A stretch of 31,761 nt of DNA, taken from assembly GCA_025677835.1 (NCBI GenBank), contig JAIXMR010000168.1, forward strand, positions 1 to 31,761. The letters are read 5' to 3'. Each line of letters starts with the position of its first letter. The stretch's first letter is position 1. This document shows, one piece after another, positions 10,832-21,708 of this stretch. The position numbers and the translations under genes were made by a program. The notes beneath the pieces were generated by a model, which saw nothing but the letters and a program-made list of their open reading frames with translations, ran no database searches and was not told the DNA's origin. The stretch is from Sporodiniella umbellata (lineage: Eukaryota > Mucoromycota > Mucoromycetes > Mucorales > Rhizopodaceae).

Positions 10832-13800
10832 TTATTCCTCGCCCTGAGAGTTTTCTTTTGTTTTTGTTGATTGTAGGATCCATTCGTGCTCAAAAGCATC
10901 TTCAGGGGTCATTCGTTTTGTAGGATCCCACTCAAGACAACGTTTGATAAAGTCCATAAAAAGAGGATCATCACACCTCAAGACTTGCGCCAGACTCTTT
11001 GCGCCAGGTCTACGTTTCTTTCCACGACTGTTACATACTACTCTAGGCTCCCCTCGACGATCTATGGATAGATTAGTAAAGAGAACAGGGAGTGACTGTT
11101 ATTTACCAAAGAAAAGATGTCTTCTTTCACTCATCTCGATCAGTTCAGTATCTGGTACGCCCATGATTTCCATGATACAAGCCAGCTGCTCTTGCTCGTT
11201 TTCGCCTGGAAAGATAGGCACACCGGTGTAGAGCTCGACAATAATACAACCCAGACTCCACATATCAATGGCTTTTGTGTAATCCAGGCCAAGGATGATT
11301 TCAGGAGAACGATAGAAACGACTCTGGATATAGGTATAGACCCTCTGACTTTCCAAGCAACTACTGCCAAAATCAATGACTTTGATGGTACTACGTTTTG
11401 GATGTTTCAACAGGATGTTTTCAGGTTTAAGGTCGCAATGGATAACGCCATGTTTGGCTAAGAGGGATAAGGAGCGTAAGATTTGCACGGTGAATCTAAG
11501 AAAAGGGCATGAGTTTCTTTTAGATGAATAAAGGTTTACCTTCTAATCAATGGGATATAAAAACCCTGGAATTGATTGACTTTGATGAGTTCGTAGAGGT
11601 TCATACTTAGACATTCGCAAGCGATACAGAGATGGTTTCTGAAATAAAAGTGATCTGTCATTTTGACGTTGTGATGTTTATCTTCAGGATCCCAACGGAC
11701 AAGATCGCTGAGGATTCTGACCTCTGTTTTAGCCTGAGCATAGAACCTCTTTTTGTTCCGGATGAGCTTGACGGCCACGGTCGTTTTGAGTTTATGGTCG
11801 ATACATTTGACGACCTGACCAAAGGAGCCTCGACCGAGTTCTTCGAGAATTTCGTAACGGTAAGCGAGATGATCGTTCACAACGCTCTTGTAATCGCCCC
11901 GTTCGTCGTCATAACCAAAGTTGAGGGAGGGTTGATCGGGTGTGGCCTGATGTTTTTTAGCGTGCTGGCCGAGAAAGTAGACGGTGGAGTAACTATGGAT
12001 TTCGGACTGTTCGTACAGACTGAGGTAGTGACCGTAGTATTTGAGGGCGATCAAGGGGGATTTGGCACTATCCGGGCTAAAGGCCTCTACCATTTCCTGA
12101 TCCCACATCCGTAAGGTGTCTTTGATCTTTTGAGGTCTCACCTCCGTTTCTGGACGAGGCGTGATATCATCAATGGCATGTTCAGCCGCCATGGCCTGTA
12201 GACGGGCATGGAGACTCATCGGGCGTGGGCTGGCTGTCTCTTCAGTCGTGCTCATCTTGCGAGCGGTGGCCAACTCAAGCTCTCGTTTGACTTCGGCCAT
12301 CCCTGCCTTTCGACGCATTTCGAAATCTGTCTTTTCTGCAGTGCTCTTCCGGCGTGTTTGTTCAATGGCAGGTTTGCCCGTCAAACGTTCAGCGGCGCTC
12401 TTTCTTCGTACGGTCAGGTCGTATTCGGTCTTTCGGCGGGGCTCGGCAGTGCTCTTGCGTTTGACAAGGGGATCATATTTGGCCTCGGCAGGTTCCACCG
12501 TGCTCTTACGTTTGGCTAACGGGTCATAGTCGTTCGGAATGCTACGTCGACGGTCCATGGCAGGTGCCGTACTCTTTCGACGCAGTAGCGCAGGATCGAA
12601 TGGGTCGACCGTGCTTTTACGTTTGGCAAGCGGATCTGCGCTCTTGGGTGGCACACGAGGCGAGGCGGATTTCAAAGGGGGAGGGCTCAGTTTGGTCACG
12701 CTCTTACGAGGGCCCTTACGAATCGACTTTTTAGCCTCGTCCTGTTGACTTGATGTGGGCGAAGAAGAGCAGGAGCTGCTGGGTATCGGCGTATTTTTGT
12801 TTGAATGGGTCAATCGAGCCTTGATCGAGGGCGATTTGGCCAAGATACTGTTTCGTTTTGCTTTGGGCAGATTCAGCTGGATAGGACCCAGCGTCATTGG
12901 AGGTAAAGTGGTGGCATGTACAGCAGGTGGGGGTTTAGCTAAACTACCGGGTAACGTCTAACCATTTATTTTAAAAGAAGAAGCTTGTTTAGCTATGAAT
13001 CAATCTAGATTCCCCTCTCTTGTTTCTATTTTATAAATACCTTTCCACGTTTACGAACCGTACGCGTCGCCAAAGCTTTTTTGACATCTTCTTGTTTCAC
13101 TTGACTTTTACGTTGGGTGAATCGAGCGGCCATATGGGGAGAAGCAGGCAAACCGTCTTTCATGTTTTCGGTACGTGACTGACGTCTGGCCAGAAGGTCA
13201 GATTTCTTTTTCTCTTCTTCGCTCTCGTTACTCGTACTGCTCGAGCTTCGGTCAGTATCAGTCGTCATCTGGCGAGCTTTGAGAGAAGCAGCGGCCAGAA
13301 TAGATTTTTTACGGACAGTATCTTCCTCCTCTCCAGGTTTGATACTTTTCCTGGGCGACGTACGGTTGACGGCGGCAAGAGAGTGTCGACGCTGGGCTTC
13401 GGCTGCAGCGATTGATTTTAGTTGGGTAGGCGTCTTTTGCTTTTCTTGCAAGAGTGAGCCACTGGATAGGGTTCTTCTTCTTGGTTGTGCGATGGCATCT
13501 TTTGTCTTTTTAAGGGTATCGGCAGAGGACAGTTTGTTGTTGGCGACCGAGGCTCTTCGTTTGGTATCCAATGGTTTGGTGAGGTTGGTTGCGTTGAGTG
13601 AGGTGGCAGAAGCTCTTCTGTGTTCGGTAAGAGATTTAAGTTGGGGATGAACCACCGAGGTTTTTCGTTTGATTTCTGTTTTGGGTAAAGGGCTAGTAGC
13701 CAAAGATGTACGTCGTTTAGCGTGATGAATAGGGTCCGCTAGGTGTTTTGGAGGGGGGCTGGTGACAACAGAAAGCGACTTTCGACTTGACTGATAAAGA

Positions 13801-14054
13801 CCCAATTTGGCTAGCTCCTGCTTTTTCCCACTGGCCAAGGTATCACGAAAAGTATCGGACAGATTGATTAAACCTGTAGACTCTGTTTTCGTACTCTGTC
13901 TTCTCTCGGGTCGTTTGGAGAAATTACTCTTGCGTCTTTCGTCTGTCAATTTGGTAGGGTCTTGTTTTGCCTCTACTTGAATATAGTCGTGATTCTTTTC
14001 CATATGGAGCCAATTCTCAGTGATGTAAGGATTGGTGATTGTCGATGAGGACAT
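10832..14054 (-). CDS. DYRK-family dual-specificity kinase (DYRK2/Pom1-like) with long basic N-terminus
   Basis: Four exons (14054-13041, 12957-11540, 11495-11107, 11061-10832) join to 1,016 residues. The kinase domain runs from about 706 to 1000: glycine loop GRGSFGQV, catalytic Lys735 (VAVKLI), HCDLKPEN (830-837), DFG (852-854), and the activation loop [13 protein letters not shown] with the DYRK YxY autophosphorylation site (Y864/Y866). The C-lobe insert [13 protein letters not shown] and [15 protein letters not shown] are typical of the family. Just before the kinase, [17 protein letters not shown] matches the DYRK homology box. The N-terminal 600 residues are disordered, rich in Ser, Arg and Lys, with about 19 basic-basic-x-Ser/Thr motifs. 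Pom1 and DYRK2 kinases act in polarity and cell-cycle control; that role is inferred. Confidence 0.95.
12330..12660 (-). repeat. Degenerate coding repeat in DYRK N-terminus (DPLxKRKST units)
   Basis: Several imperfect units of roughly 14-20 codons share a D-P/L-x-[KR]-R-K-S-T/A core followed by a Pro/Glu-rich tail. Spacing and sequence drift, so these are old duplications kept around the basic-Ser motif rather than a fresh minisatellite. Confidence 0.65.
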
Positions 14055-14171
14055 GCAAATAATACTTTTATGTACAAGATATAAAATATGAGAAAAAAAA
14101 AAAAAAAAAGAAGGTAAGAAAAGGAAGCTAACAGGAAAGAGAGAAAGAACTAGTAATAACAATAATAGTAA

Positions 14172-14200
14172 TTATAATGATGATGATGATAATAATAATA

Positions 14201-14237
<37 letters not shown>

Positions 14238-14244
14238 TAGTATT
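14172..14244. repeat. GAT/AAT trinucleotide microsatellite
   Basis: A short (GAT)n run grades into an interrupted (AAT)n array about 110-190 bp upstream of the DYRK ATG. Confidence 0.9.
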
Positions 14245-15036
14245 AAAAAAAAGGAACTCTTCTGTGTAGTGAAAGGGGAGGAGGGGGAGGGGGAAAGAAA
14301 CTAGCAAAAAATTGCCTTTTTTTTTTTTTGGTATTTCTTCTTTTAAATGTCTCTCTCTCGCACTCTCACACACTCTTTCTCTTTAGTATTCTTTCTACTG
14401 TAAAAATAAAGAGAGAGAGAAAAAGGAGCGTTTTAAATATACAAAAGAAAGCAAAAAGAAAAAAAAAATAAAAATAAAAATAAAGAAAAAAAGATTATAA
14501 AATAGGAGATCTTAATTGAAATCGTCACTGTCAAAAAAAAAAAAAAAAGAACCTATAAATTGTATGACATGTAAACAATTTCGCGGCTACCGGAAACTTA
14601 AATATGTATATGTATTTGTATACACACTTTATGTTGTGCTTTCAACAATTCTAGGTGGCTATAGTCGTCTGCTACTCTGTCTGCTTGTTTTATTAAAGAC
14701 CAAAAATAGCTATTGAATGTACAACTTGTGTTTTGTTTGTCTTTTAAGGACCCTGTTTTAATTTATAAAATGAATTCACTCAAGTCTGTCTATAGATCTC
14801 CCCCTTTCCCTTTTTGCTACACGTGGATAAACAAGAAATATTACTTTTTCATTTTTAATATTCTTTTCTTGCCATTCTGTTTGGTGGATGTTTTTTATAG
14901 GGCTCCCTCTCCTTTTGTTAAACTACATTGGATTTATTGACATCAAAGCTTACTTGAGAGCTGAGTCACTTTAACATTTAAATCACGAGATACACACACA
15001 CACACATATAAAGTTTGTTTGTACTAGTAGGTTACT

Positions 15037-15061
15037 ACAACAACAACAACAACAACAAAAC

Positions 15062-15103
<42 letters not shown>
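15037..15103. repeat. Compound CAA/AAT microsatellite
   Basis: About seven CAA units (15037-15058) are followed by about fourteen uninterrupted AAT units (15062-15103). It lies in the spacer and is not coding. Confidence 0.92.
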
Positions 15104-15448
15104 CTGAGGTACTTTTTATTCCACTGGTAAGAAAAATACTCGGGTACGTGCACTTGTACTATATTTAAAAAAAAAAAAAAAAAATTAAGGAGGGAATATT
15201 CAAAAAAAAAAAAAAAACTATTTCCACCTATAGTAAGAGCCCGACACATATTGCTGTTAAATGGGTATCACACACACTCAAAACGCCTCCCCTCCTTCTC
15301 TCTTTATCCCTTGCTCTTCTTTTTTGGTTTGTTGCTTTTGATTGTTTTAGTAAGAAATATAAGTTTATGGAAACAAGTTTTTATTATGATGAGCGATGAT
15401 GCTATTCTCCTGAGAAAAATAATCCATAAATAGGATCTATGGAATAGA

Positions 15449-16213
15449 TCATGTATACATTCTGTTGTACATGATCAAGTCTTGACTAGAGACCAGTGAG
15501 CGATCTGTCTTTTGCGGGTTTCTTTGTTTGAACCAACGACGGAAACTGTCGAGATCTTCGAATCCTTTGGCTGCTTCCGGTGTAAGCTGTACGTGTTCTA
15601 ACGTTGGATATAAGTCCACAAAACGAGCGATATGGCCCTTATTCCATGTTTGTTTTGTAGCCAAAGTCACTGAACGGAGAGGCGACCTGGATTTCTTAAT
15701 CTTCTCAAGCTCTGCAATAAATGTGTCTGCATGAACGTGCGCTTGACAGCCAAAGACCAAGCTGTCTAGCTCAGGCGCTTGTTTGATAAACCGGGCCAGT
15801 GTGGAGGCATCCACCAGGAGCGTACTGTTGGCTGTGCCAATGAATTGAATCGATCTTAGACCCAGGCTTTGATTCGGTGAAAGCCTTAGACTGTGATCTG
15901 AGAGTGTCAGTCGCCCATAGACCACCAAATGTTTCAGTCCCAAACAGTGATTAAGGATATATTGCACTACATTGTCCCGCACTCCCTCAATTCGAATCGT
16001 TCGGATATCCCGTCGATGAGGCCCAATCAATTCCCTTAACTCGTTCAGTTGCCATAATCGCTTCAAGGGCCGTAAATCAACACATTTCCAATTTGAGGGT
16101 GCATCACAGTATATCTGCAGCTGTCTACATACATACCTTAAGCATGAAAGCTCTCGGCATGTTAAAAAAAATGTAATTCGAAGTAACACTTCAGGCGGTA
16201 AGTCAAGTATCAT
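15449..16213 (-). CDS. F-box protein
   Basis: A single-exon gene of 254 residues. Residues 1-45 form an F-box (ILDLPPEVLLRITFFL, then CLRYVCRQL and a Trp), the Skp1-binding module of SCF ubiquitin ligases. The remainder has weak, irregular Leu-rich repeats (LKHLVVYGRLTLSD, LRSIQFIG, LDSLVFG, LRSVTLA), so it is probably an F-box/LRR substrate adaptor. The substrate cannot be told from sequence. Fungi of this type carry many such single-exon F-box genes. The ATG at 16213 begins directly at the F-box, which is the usual arrangement for this group. Confidence 0.85.
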   Translation of the reverse strand: MILDLPPEVLLRITFFLTCRELSCLRYVCRQLQIYCDAPSNWKCVDLRPLKRLWQLNELRELIGPHRRDIRTIRIEGVRDNVVQYILNHCLGLKHLVVYGRLTLSDHSLRLSPNQSLGLRSIQFIGTANSTLLVDASTLARFIKQAPELDSLVFGCQAHVHADTFIAELEKIKKSRSPLRSVTLATKQTWNKGHIARFVDLYPTLEHVQLTPEAAKGFEDLDSFRRWFKQRNPQKTDRSLVSSQDLIMYNRMYT

Positions 16214-16859
16214 TTTTTCTTTTTTTTTTTGGTATGTGAAATAAATATATTTACAATAAAGAAAATAAGTTAAAATAAGTCAAGTTAAAACAAGTAAAGC
16301 TAAAACAAGTAAAGTTGAAATAAAAGCAAAAAAGAAATAAAAGTCAAAAACGGCCTGAAAATAAAGTCTCTTTTTTTTTTTTTTTTTTAAAGCTTGGCTT
16401 TCTCCCAGTACGCCAGTCTTTACGAGGGGATTTCAAAAAAAAAAAAAAAAAAAAATTTGTTTTACAGTGCTTTCTTATTTTATATGAAGCTCTTTCTTTA
16501 GAATCACACACTGTGGTTTTTGTTTCATGTTTTTTCATAATAATTTTCCTTAATAGTTTCTCAGTGCAAAAGACTTTGTGCGATCTCTCTTCTTTTCTTT
16601 TTTTTTTTTTTTTTTTTTTTTTGGTCTTGAATAATGCTTAATAAAGCCTCTTGTTTTATTCATTGTTATTGTTTTTTTTTTTTTTTTTTTTTTTGCCGCC
16701 TTTCAAACATTAAAAGCCATGCCTACTAAACTTACAAACATATTATCAGGGACATACTGAGGAAAAAGAAGTAACTGGACTTGTGGGATGTAACCGTTGT
16801 GCCCATAAACATTAAATAGCTCTACAGCGTTTTCATATACATAAATAGTCTTTTTTTTT
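16214..16859. other. Spacer between SSL1 3' end and F-box gene
   Basis: AT-rich, with a degenerate tandem repeat at 16267-16326 and T homopolymers near 16599-16622 and 16671-16694. Downstream of the SSL1 stop the minus strand stays open for about 48 codons (16703-16850), but this joins no gene model and has no recognised domain, so it is probably 3' UTR. Confidence 0.45.
16267..16326. repeat. Degenerate ~16-bp tandem repeat
   Basis: About four units of an AAGTTAAAACAAGTAA-type sequence with substitutions. Non-coding, about 50-110 bp upstream of the F-box ATG. Confidence 0.65.
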
Positions 16860-18360
16860 TTAATTGTTTTTTCCAACACCCCAACAGCCAGGGCAGTTGT
16901 GCAACACTTCGTGTACAAATAAATCGCACTCGGCACAAAAGTCTTGTTTGCACTTTGGGCAAGAAAATCGATTGCCCACCATAGTCGAATCAGATTGCTC
17001 AAATTCGATTAGACATGAGAAACAATGCGCGGTGGAACTAAAGAATGAGCTGTAAATAATTACACACGTCTTTCAGATTTTTTTTTTTTTTTTTTTTTTT
17101 TTTCAAACCTTGGACTTTTCACTTCATCAAAGTTATCTACAGGGAATAAATGATGATACGATCGAGCCAAGTGTGGGGAAGAAACCAAGGTCAGTCCACA
17201 AACATCACAGTCACTAGGCAGCTCACATACTTTGGATTTACATTGAGGACAAACATAACCCCCCACTGTTAATTTTGAATGACTAGAAATAAAGAGATAA
17301 ACGTTATCTACCAAAAAAAAAAAAAAAAAAAAAAAAAACAGATCTTTGATTACCAAACACAAAAAGTCGCTGCTTCTTCTGCTAATCGTTTAGGGAAACC
17401 CATTTTGATCAAATTGGATGTGTTCTTGTTCTGCATAACAGCAGGCGGTGGCACTACTTCAAACAAGAGATCCTTGTAATGTGCTTCGTTCAATACGATA
17501 CCATAGGTACCTAAGCAATGATAATGAGATACATTCATTTGGGTTGATTCGATCTGTTTACCTTTTGTCTTTTTGCTTAATAATTTACAGATTTGAATTT
17601 CGGCAGCCAAGCCTACGACATTAACACGTACCATATCTCGTTTCAAGAGCTCGATAGTATCGTGAATATTCATGGGATCACACGTTGTCAAGGATCCAAA
17701 GATCAACATCACCTCTTTTGATCCATGGCTTGGTACACCTGTCATACTCGCTCTAGCCAGTTGAAGCGCGTTCTGTAAGGAGGGCTCACCACTTGTCTCT
17801 GTGTTTTTCTTGGTCTTGAGCGCCTTGAGATGCTCGGTCGGGTTACCGCTCAGTTCTGTTAGTTTTTCGGCAATACCGTCGCGTGTGGTGATAATGCCCA
17901 GTTGAGATATCGGGTTCTGATCGAAAAACTCAATGACAAACTGTTGCGCATATGTCACGGTGAGTTCAATACGACTCGGTCGAAGATCCTTTTCGTTCAT
18001 GGCTTCTGAAAGATCAAGAACAATAAACAAATGGCGAATGATACCTCGCTGAATCACGTCTGTATCTTTTAATAACCTTGAACAAAAAATAGTCTCTTTT
18101 TCTTTAAAAGTCGTCTTTTCTCTCTCTTTTTTTTTTTTATTATAATTGTTAATCTTATTCTACCTTCTACGCTTTCTCTGCTGTTGCAACTGAGAAACTA
18201 CACTGCTGAGATTGCCCTCCGCATCTTCTTGTAAGACATCCCAACTTCGTTTATATTCTTCTTCCCAAGCATAACCTCCTGTATTATTCTCATCCTGATT
18301 TTCATCGTAAGTGTCATCAATATCAATATAATCTTCATCTAAGGGTTTTCTAGGTCCCAT
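16860..18360 (-). CDS. SSL1: TFIIH core subunit SSL1/p44 (GTF2H2)
   Basis: Four exons (18360-18164, 18076-17354, 17282-17109, 17049-16860) give 427 residues, between human p44 and yeast Ssl1 in length. After an acidic N-terminus ([14 protein letters not shown]) comes a von Willebrand A domain starting at [13 protein letters not shown], then a zinc segment (CPQCKSKVC with CDVCGLTLV) leading into [14 protein letters not shown], which is almost invariant in p44. A C-terminal RING-like C4C4 module follows (CFSC, CPKC, CAECD, CPGC). SSL1 activates the XPD/Rad3 helicase and is needed for transcription initiation and nucleotide excision repair. Intron 3 has two in-frame acceptors 12 nt apart (17050 or 17038), so four residues are uncertain. 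Confidence 0.95.
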
Positions 18361-18463
18361 GATTCTCTTTCAAAAAAATAAAGTAATTACGAAAAAAAAA
18401 AAAAAAAAAAAGATTCAATGTTTATTTTTATTATTTCGTTTTCGTTTTCGTTTTTTTTTTTTA

Positions 18464-19191
18464 TTAAGCAAATTCCTCTGCATTACCATCACGTACATTT
18501 TGATAGCCGCCAGGAAAAGCGCCTGGTGCTTCAGTCCAATCTATTGAAAAGAGTCTTTAGTTATTTGTTCTGATTGCGTATACCCAAAAGACTTTTTGGT
18601 GACTGATACGTACTTCCTGCACTCAAAACATCACCTCTTTCTTGAAGTTGTCTAGTTGCTGCAAAAAGAGTCACAGGCTGTTGTTGTTCAATTAGTCACT
18701 AGAATCAAAAATACTATAGAATGAACTTACTTTAAGAATAAGACTGATTATGCTCATGCTGAAAAGAGGAAAATAAAAAAGGGGAAAGAGAAGGATTAAA
18801 CAGATGCTCTGTTTTGTTTGGACTTACAACGTAACAAAACCGGACAAGCTTTCTTGTAATGCGGGTCGAGCAATAAGCCAAACGACGTCCAATACGACAC
18901 TTAAACCAAGCGCTCCTGTAAACTAAGCTTGTGGTGAGTATCGTTATCACAACTCGGTATATGGATTACCGTTTTGAGCGGTGAGGTCGATTCTCGATAG
19001 TTGTAGGCCCAAATGCCGAAAAAGAAGATGGGAACATTATAACTGGGATTGATAGTAACACTACTTAGGAGCGAAAGAAACTAAAACTTAACAGTCAATA
19101 GCCCTTCTTTTTTTTTTTTTTTTTTTACCAAGTGTACAGCTATTAGGCTAGCCAAACTGCCTTCTTGAACTAACTGTCTAGCAATATCCAT
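18464..19191 (-). CDS. AGTRAP-family four-helix membrane protein
   Basis: Six small exons (19191-19129, 19080-18970, 18922-18828, 18758-18731, 18677-18614, 18540-18464) join in frame to 145 residues. Four hydrophobic segments are followed by a short polar tail. Segment order and motifs (FFFGIWAYNYRES, LGLSVVLDVVWL, MSIISLILKPVTLF, then RQLQERGDV) fit angiotensin II receptor-associated protein (AGTRAP/ATRAP, PF06396): compare its GVWA-RDS, FLDIV, ILSLLLKP and YRERGGE elements, as I recall them. In animals ATRAP binds the AT1 receptor tail and promotes its internalisation; fungi lack that receptor, so an ancestral trafficking role is inferred. One exon is 28 nt. The SSL1 ATG is only 103 bp downstream of its stop. 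Confidence 0.8.
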
Positions 19192-19950
19192 CTTTATTTA
19201 GTGGAGTGAGAATTATAAAAAAAGAAAAAAAAAAAAAAAAGGGCAAGAATAGCATATTTCCAATCAGTGATTGGTACGGTATTTAGAAAGAAAAAAGTTT
19301 ACTACTGTCTTGTTCTTAGAGTATCTGTTTTTTTATACCTAAAATCAAAGTAAGGCTTTTGCCGGCAACAAGGGGTTATTTTATACATAGTGAAGGTAAA
19401 GGCGTATACATGAGATGGCCTTCGTTGGTTTCTGTTGAGGGTGCTCGAAATGTGTCGAAGCTGTGATTGTTGTATAATGTTCTGCGATTGATAACCTTCA
19501 ATTGATTGGAAAAAAAAAAACAAAAACAAATCCTGTCTTTGCATGCGTTTTGTTTTTCTAGATAAAGAAGGACGCTTCTATAATCAAGGTTAAGGTTGAT
19601 TCTAGGTCTTGGGAACACAGGCTGAAATCCCATGATGTCTTTGTCTTTCTCAACCATTGTTTCTGTTTAATTGCTCTATTAATATATTTCTTCTGATTTC
19701 CCTTTTTCAAATCTGGATTTTCTATTTGTGCTACCCCTCCCATTAAGTTTTTGACAAATAGACCCATCACCAAGGCTCGATAATTCCTCCATTATGAACA
19801 GCCAATAATAGGCCGTATTGGGCGTGACTTTTGATTACACATTTTAAGACTTCAAAAAAAAAAAAAGATAAACCAGCGCAGCTCTTGATCACCCCCTTGT
19901 TTTTTTTTTTTAAAAAAAAAAAGTTTATTATTACTGTATCTACTCTAACT
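19192..19950. other. Head-to-head intergenic region (AGTRAP/MPP-beta), with unresolved minus-strand open stretches
   Basis: The two flanking genes point away from each other, so this holds both promoters. The minus strand also has partly overlapping open frames (19302-19544, 19376-19657, 19558-19773, and part of 19767-19850) that look somewhat protein-like, but I could not splice them into one model or match a family. A T12A11 tract lies at 19900-19922, 29 bp before the MPP-beta ATG. Confidence 0.4.
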
Positions 19951-21441
19951 ATGGCTTCTCGCTTATTACTATCTCGTTTTACAAAACCCACAGCTACATC
20001 AAAGCTGGTAATTTTTTTTTTTTGAAAAGAGTAAATTTGACTAAAGTACTCTTCTAGTTTCACCGCAATTTGGCTACAGCAACACAATTACTTCCTACTT
20101 TGCGCAAAACAGTCTTACCCAACGGCTTCACTGTAGCCACCGAAGAGAACCCAGCTTGCCAAACAGCCACCGTTGGCGTATGGATCGATGCTGGTTCTCG
20201 TGCAGAGAATGTAAAGAACAACGGCTCAGCTCACTTTTTAGAACACATGTCCTTCAAGGTATATACAGATAGATCAAGAGAGACCTTGACAAAGAGAATT
20301 AATCTCGGTTTATGCTCAGGGAACCAAAGTGAGATCGCAAAGAGATTTGGAGCTTCAAATTGAAAACATGGGTGGACATTTGAATGCGTATACCTCTCGC
20401 GAACAAACGGTATATTATGCAAAGGCGTTTAAATACGATGTACCACAGGCTGTTGAGATTTTATCAGACATTTTACAATACTCAAGACTGGATCCGGGAG
20501 CGATTGAAAGAGAGCGTGATGTTATTTTGAGAGAACAGGAAGAAGTGGAAAAGCAGATGGAGGAAGTGGTATTTGATCATTTGCATGCCACGGCTTTTAA
20601 AAACGAACCACTTGGCTTGACCATTTTGGGGCCCAAAGAAAACATCCAGAGTTTGACACGCAAGGATCTATCGGACTATATCAAGACCAACTATACAGGC
20701 GAACGTATGATTTTGGTGGGCGCAGGCGGTGTAGACCACGATGCTCTAGTGCGGTTAGCAGAAACTCATTTTGGCAAACTACCCAACAAGCTAAATGATT
20801 CGACAAGCTTAAGTGCGATGAAAAAAGCTACTTTTGTAGGAGAAAACCTTTTGTTGAATGACCCAGACTCGAAACAGGCTTACATTGCTGTGGCTGTAGA
20901 AGGTGCTAGCTGGACCTCGTCCGACTACTTTCCCCTGCTGGTAATGCAATCCATTATCGGCTCCTGGGATCGCTCGATGGGTGCCACCGGCCAAATGGAC
21001 TCACGCCTGTCTTCAGTCTTACACAACCACCAGCTGGCCAACTCGTTCATGACATTCAACACATCCTATAAAGATACCGGTCTCTGGGGTATCTACATGA
21101 TTACTGAGAACAAAGATCGTATCGACGATCTATTAAAAGCCACAAAGAATGAATGGAACCGTCTATGTACTTCAGTGACCGATCAAGAAGTACAACGTGC
21201 CAAGCAACAATTAAAGGCAGGTCTTCTATTGAGTTTGGATGGCAGCACGCCTATTGCAGAAGATATCGGTCGTCAATTGCTCACTTCAGGTGATCGTCTG
21301 TCACCCAAAAAAGTCGAAGAGCTCGTTTCCAAGGTAACAGTCGAAGACGTACGCCGTGTAGCTCAACAGCATTTGACAAAACAAGCATCGGTTGTTGGTA
21401 TTGGTGCGGTCGAAAACATGTCAGACTTCAATCAACTTTAA
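19951..21441 (+). CDS. MAS1: Mitochondrial processing peptidase beta subunit
   Basis: Exons 19951-20007, 20058-20258 and 20320-21441 give 459 residues. The N-terminus is Arg/Ser/Leu-rich without acidic residues, a typical matrix-targeting presequence. The M16 zinc-protease motif HFLEH lies at 78-82, with the third zinc ligand E158 in ILREQEEVEK, at the HxxEH-x75-E spacing of catalytic beta subunits. IENMGGHLNAYTSREQTVYY is strongly conserved in the family. MPP-beta cleaves presequences in the matrix together with the alpha subunit, which is not in this window. An intact HxxEH-E set argues against the inactive complex III core protein. An AATAAA is at 21530. Confidence 0.96.
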
Positions 21442-21708
21442 AACTCTCAATACACGTGTGACACCCTTTGATTCTACCATGCGTTGCATTTATTTCTTTT
21501 TATTGGCTGAAATTCAAGAAACTTTGTACAATAAAAAAAGATTAAGAAAGTTACAAATGAATTAGGTCTGCAATCATCCTCAACACATTCTATTGGGCGT
21601 AAGTCTTTCTCTCAGATAAGCTTTTCCTACTTTCTTTTTGCGTATGGCTTCTAAAATCACATAAAAATCGCCTTCTTTTTTTTTTTTTTTTTTTTGTTCT
21701 TTTCACTC
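21442..21708 (+). promoter_or_regulatory. Short tandem spacer: MPP-beta 3' UTR and promoter of the PH-LRR gene
   Basis: 267 bp between two same-strand genes. A T20-type homopolymer ends about 13 bp before the next ATG. No TATA-like element stands out. Confidence 0.4.
21530..21535 (+). terminator. Poly(A) signal of MPP-beta
   Basis: A canonical AATAAA 88 nt after the stop codon, followed by an A-rich stretch. Confidence 0.55.

Larger units (their letters stand above)
14055..15448. other. Long AT-rich spacer with microsatellites (DYRK promoter, F-box 3' side)
   Basis: This is the longest non-coding stretch of the window. It holds two AAT microsatellites (listed separately), a (CA)n-like run near 14994-15005, a GAGA/CTCT-rich zone at 14340-14475 and several A homopolymers. 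Plus-strand open frames at 14516-14940 have no recognisable domain and AT-driven composition. I see no gene here. Confidence 0.6.

Noticed and set aside
12161..12748. Plus-strand open frames opposite the DYRK N-terminus
   Set aside because: Antisense shadows of a GC-richer repeat-coding exon; the minus frame continues into a complete kinase.
14516..14940. Two plus-strand open frames in the microsatellite spacer
   Set aside because: Phe/Tyr/Lys-rich AT-driven translations with no domain or convincing splice context.
19951..21441. Complex III core protein 1 (a homologue of MPP-beta)
   Set aside because: HFLEH and the distal Glu are all intact, as in the catalytic peptidase; core proteins usually lose one or more ligands.
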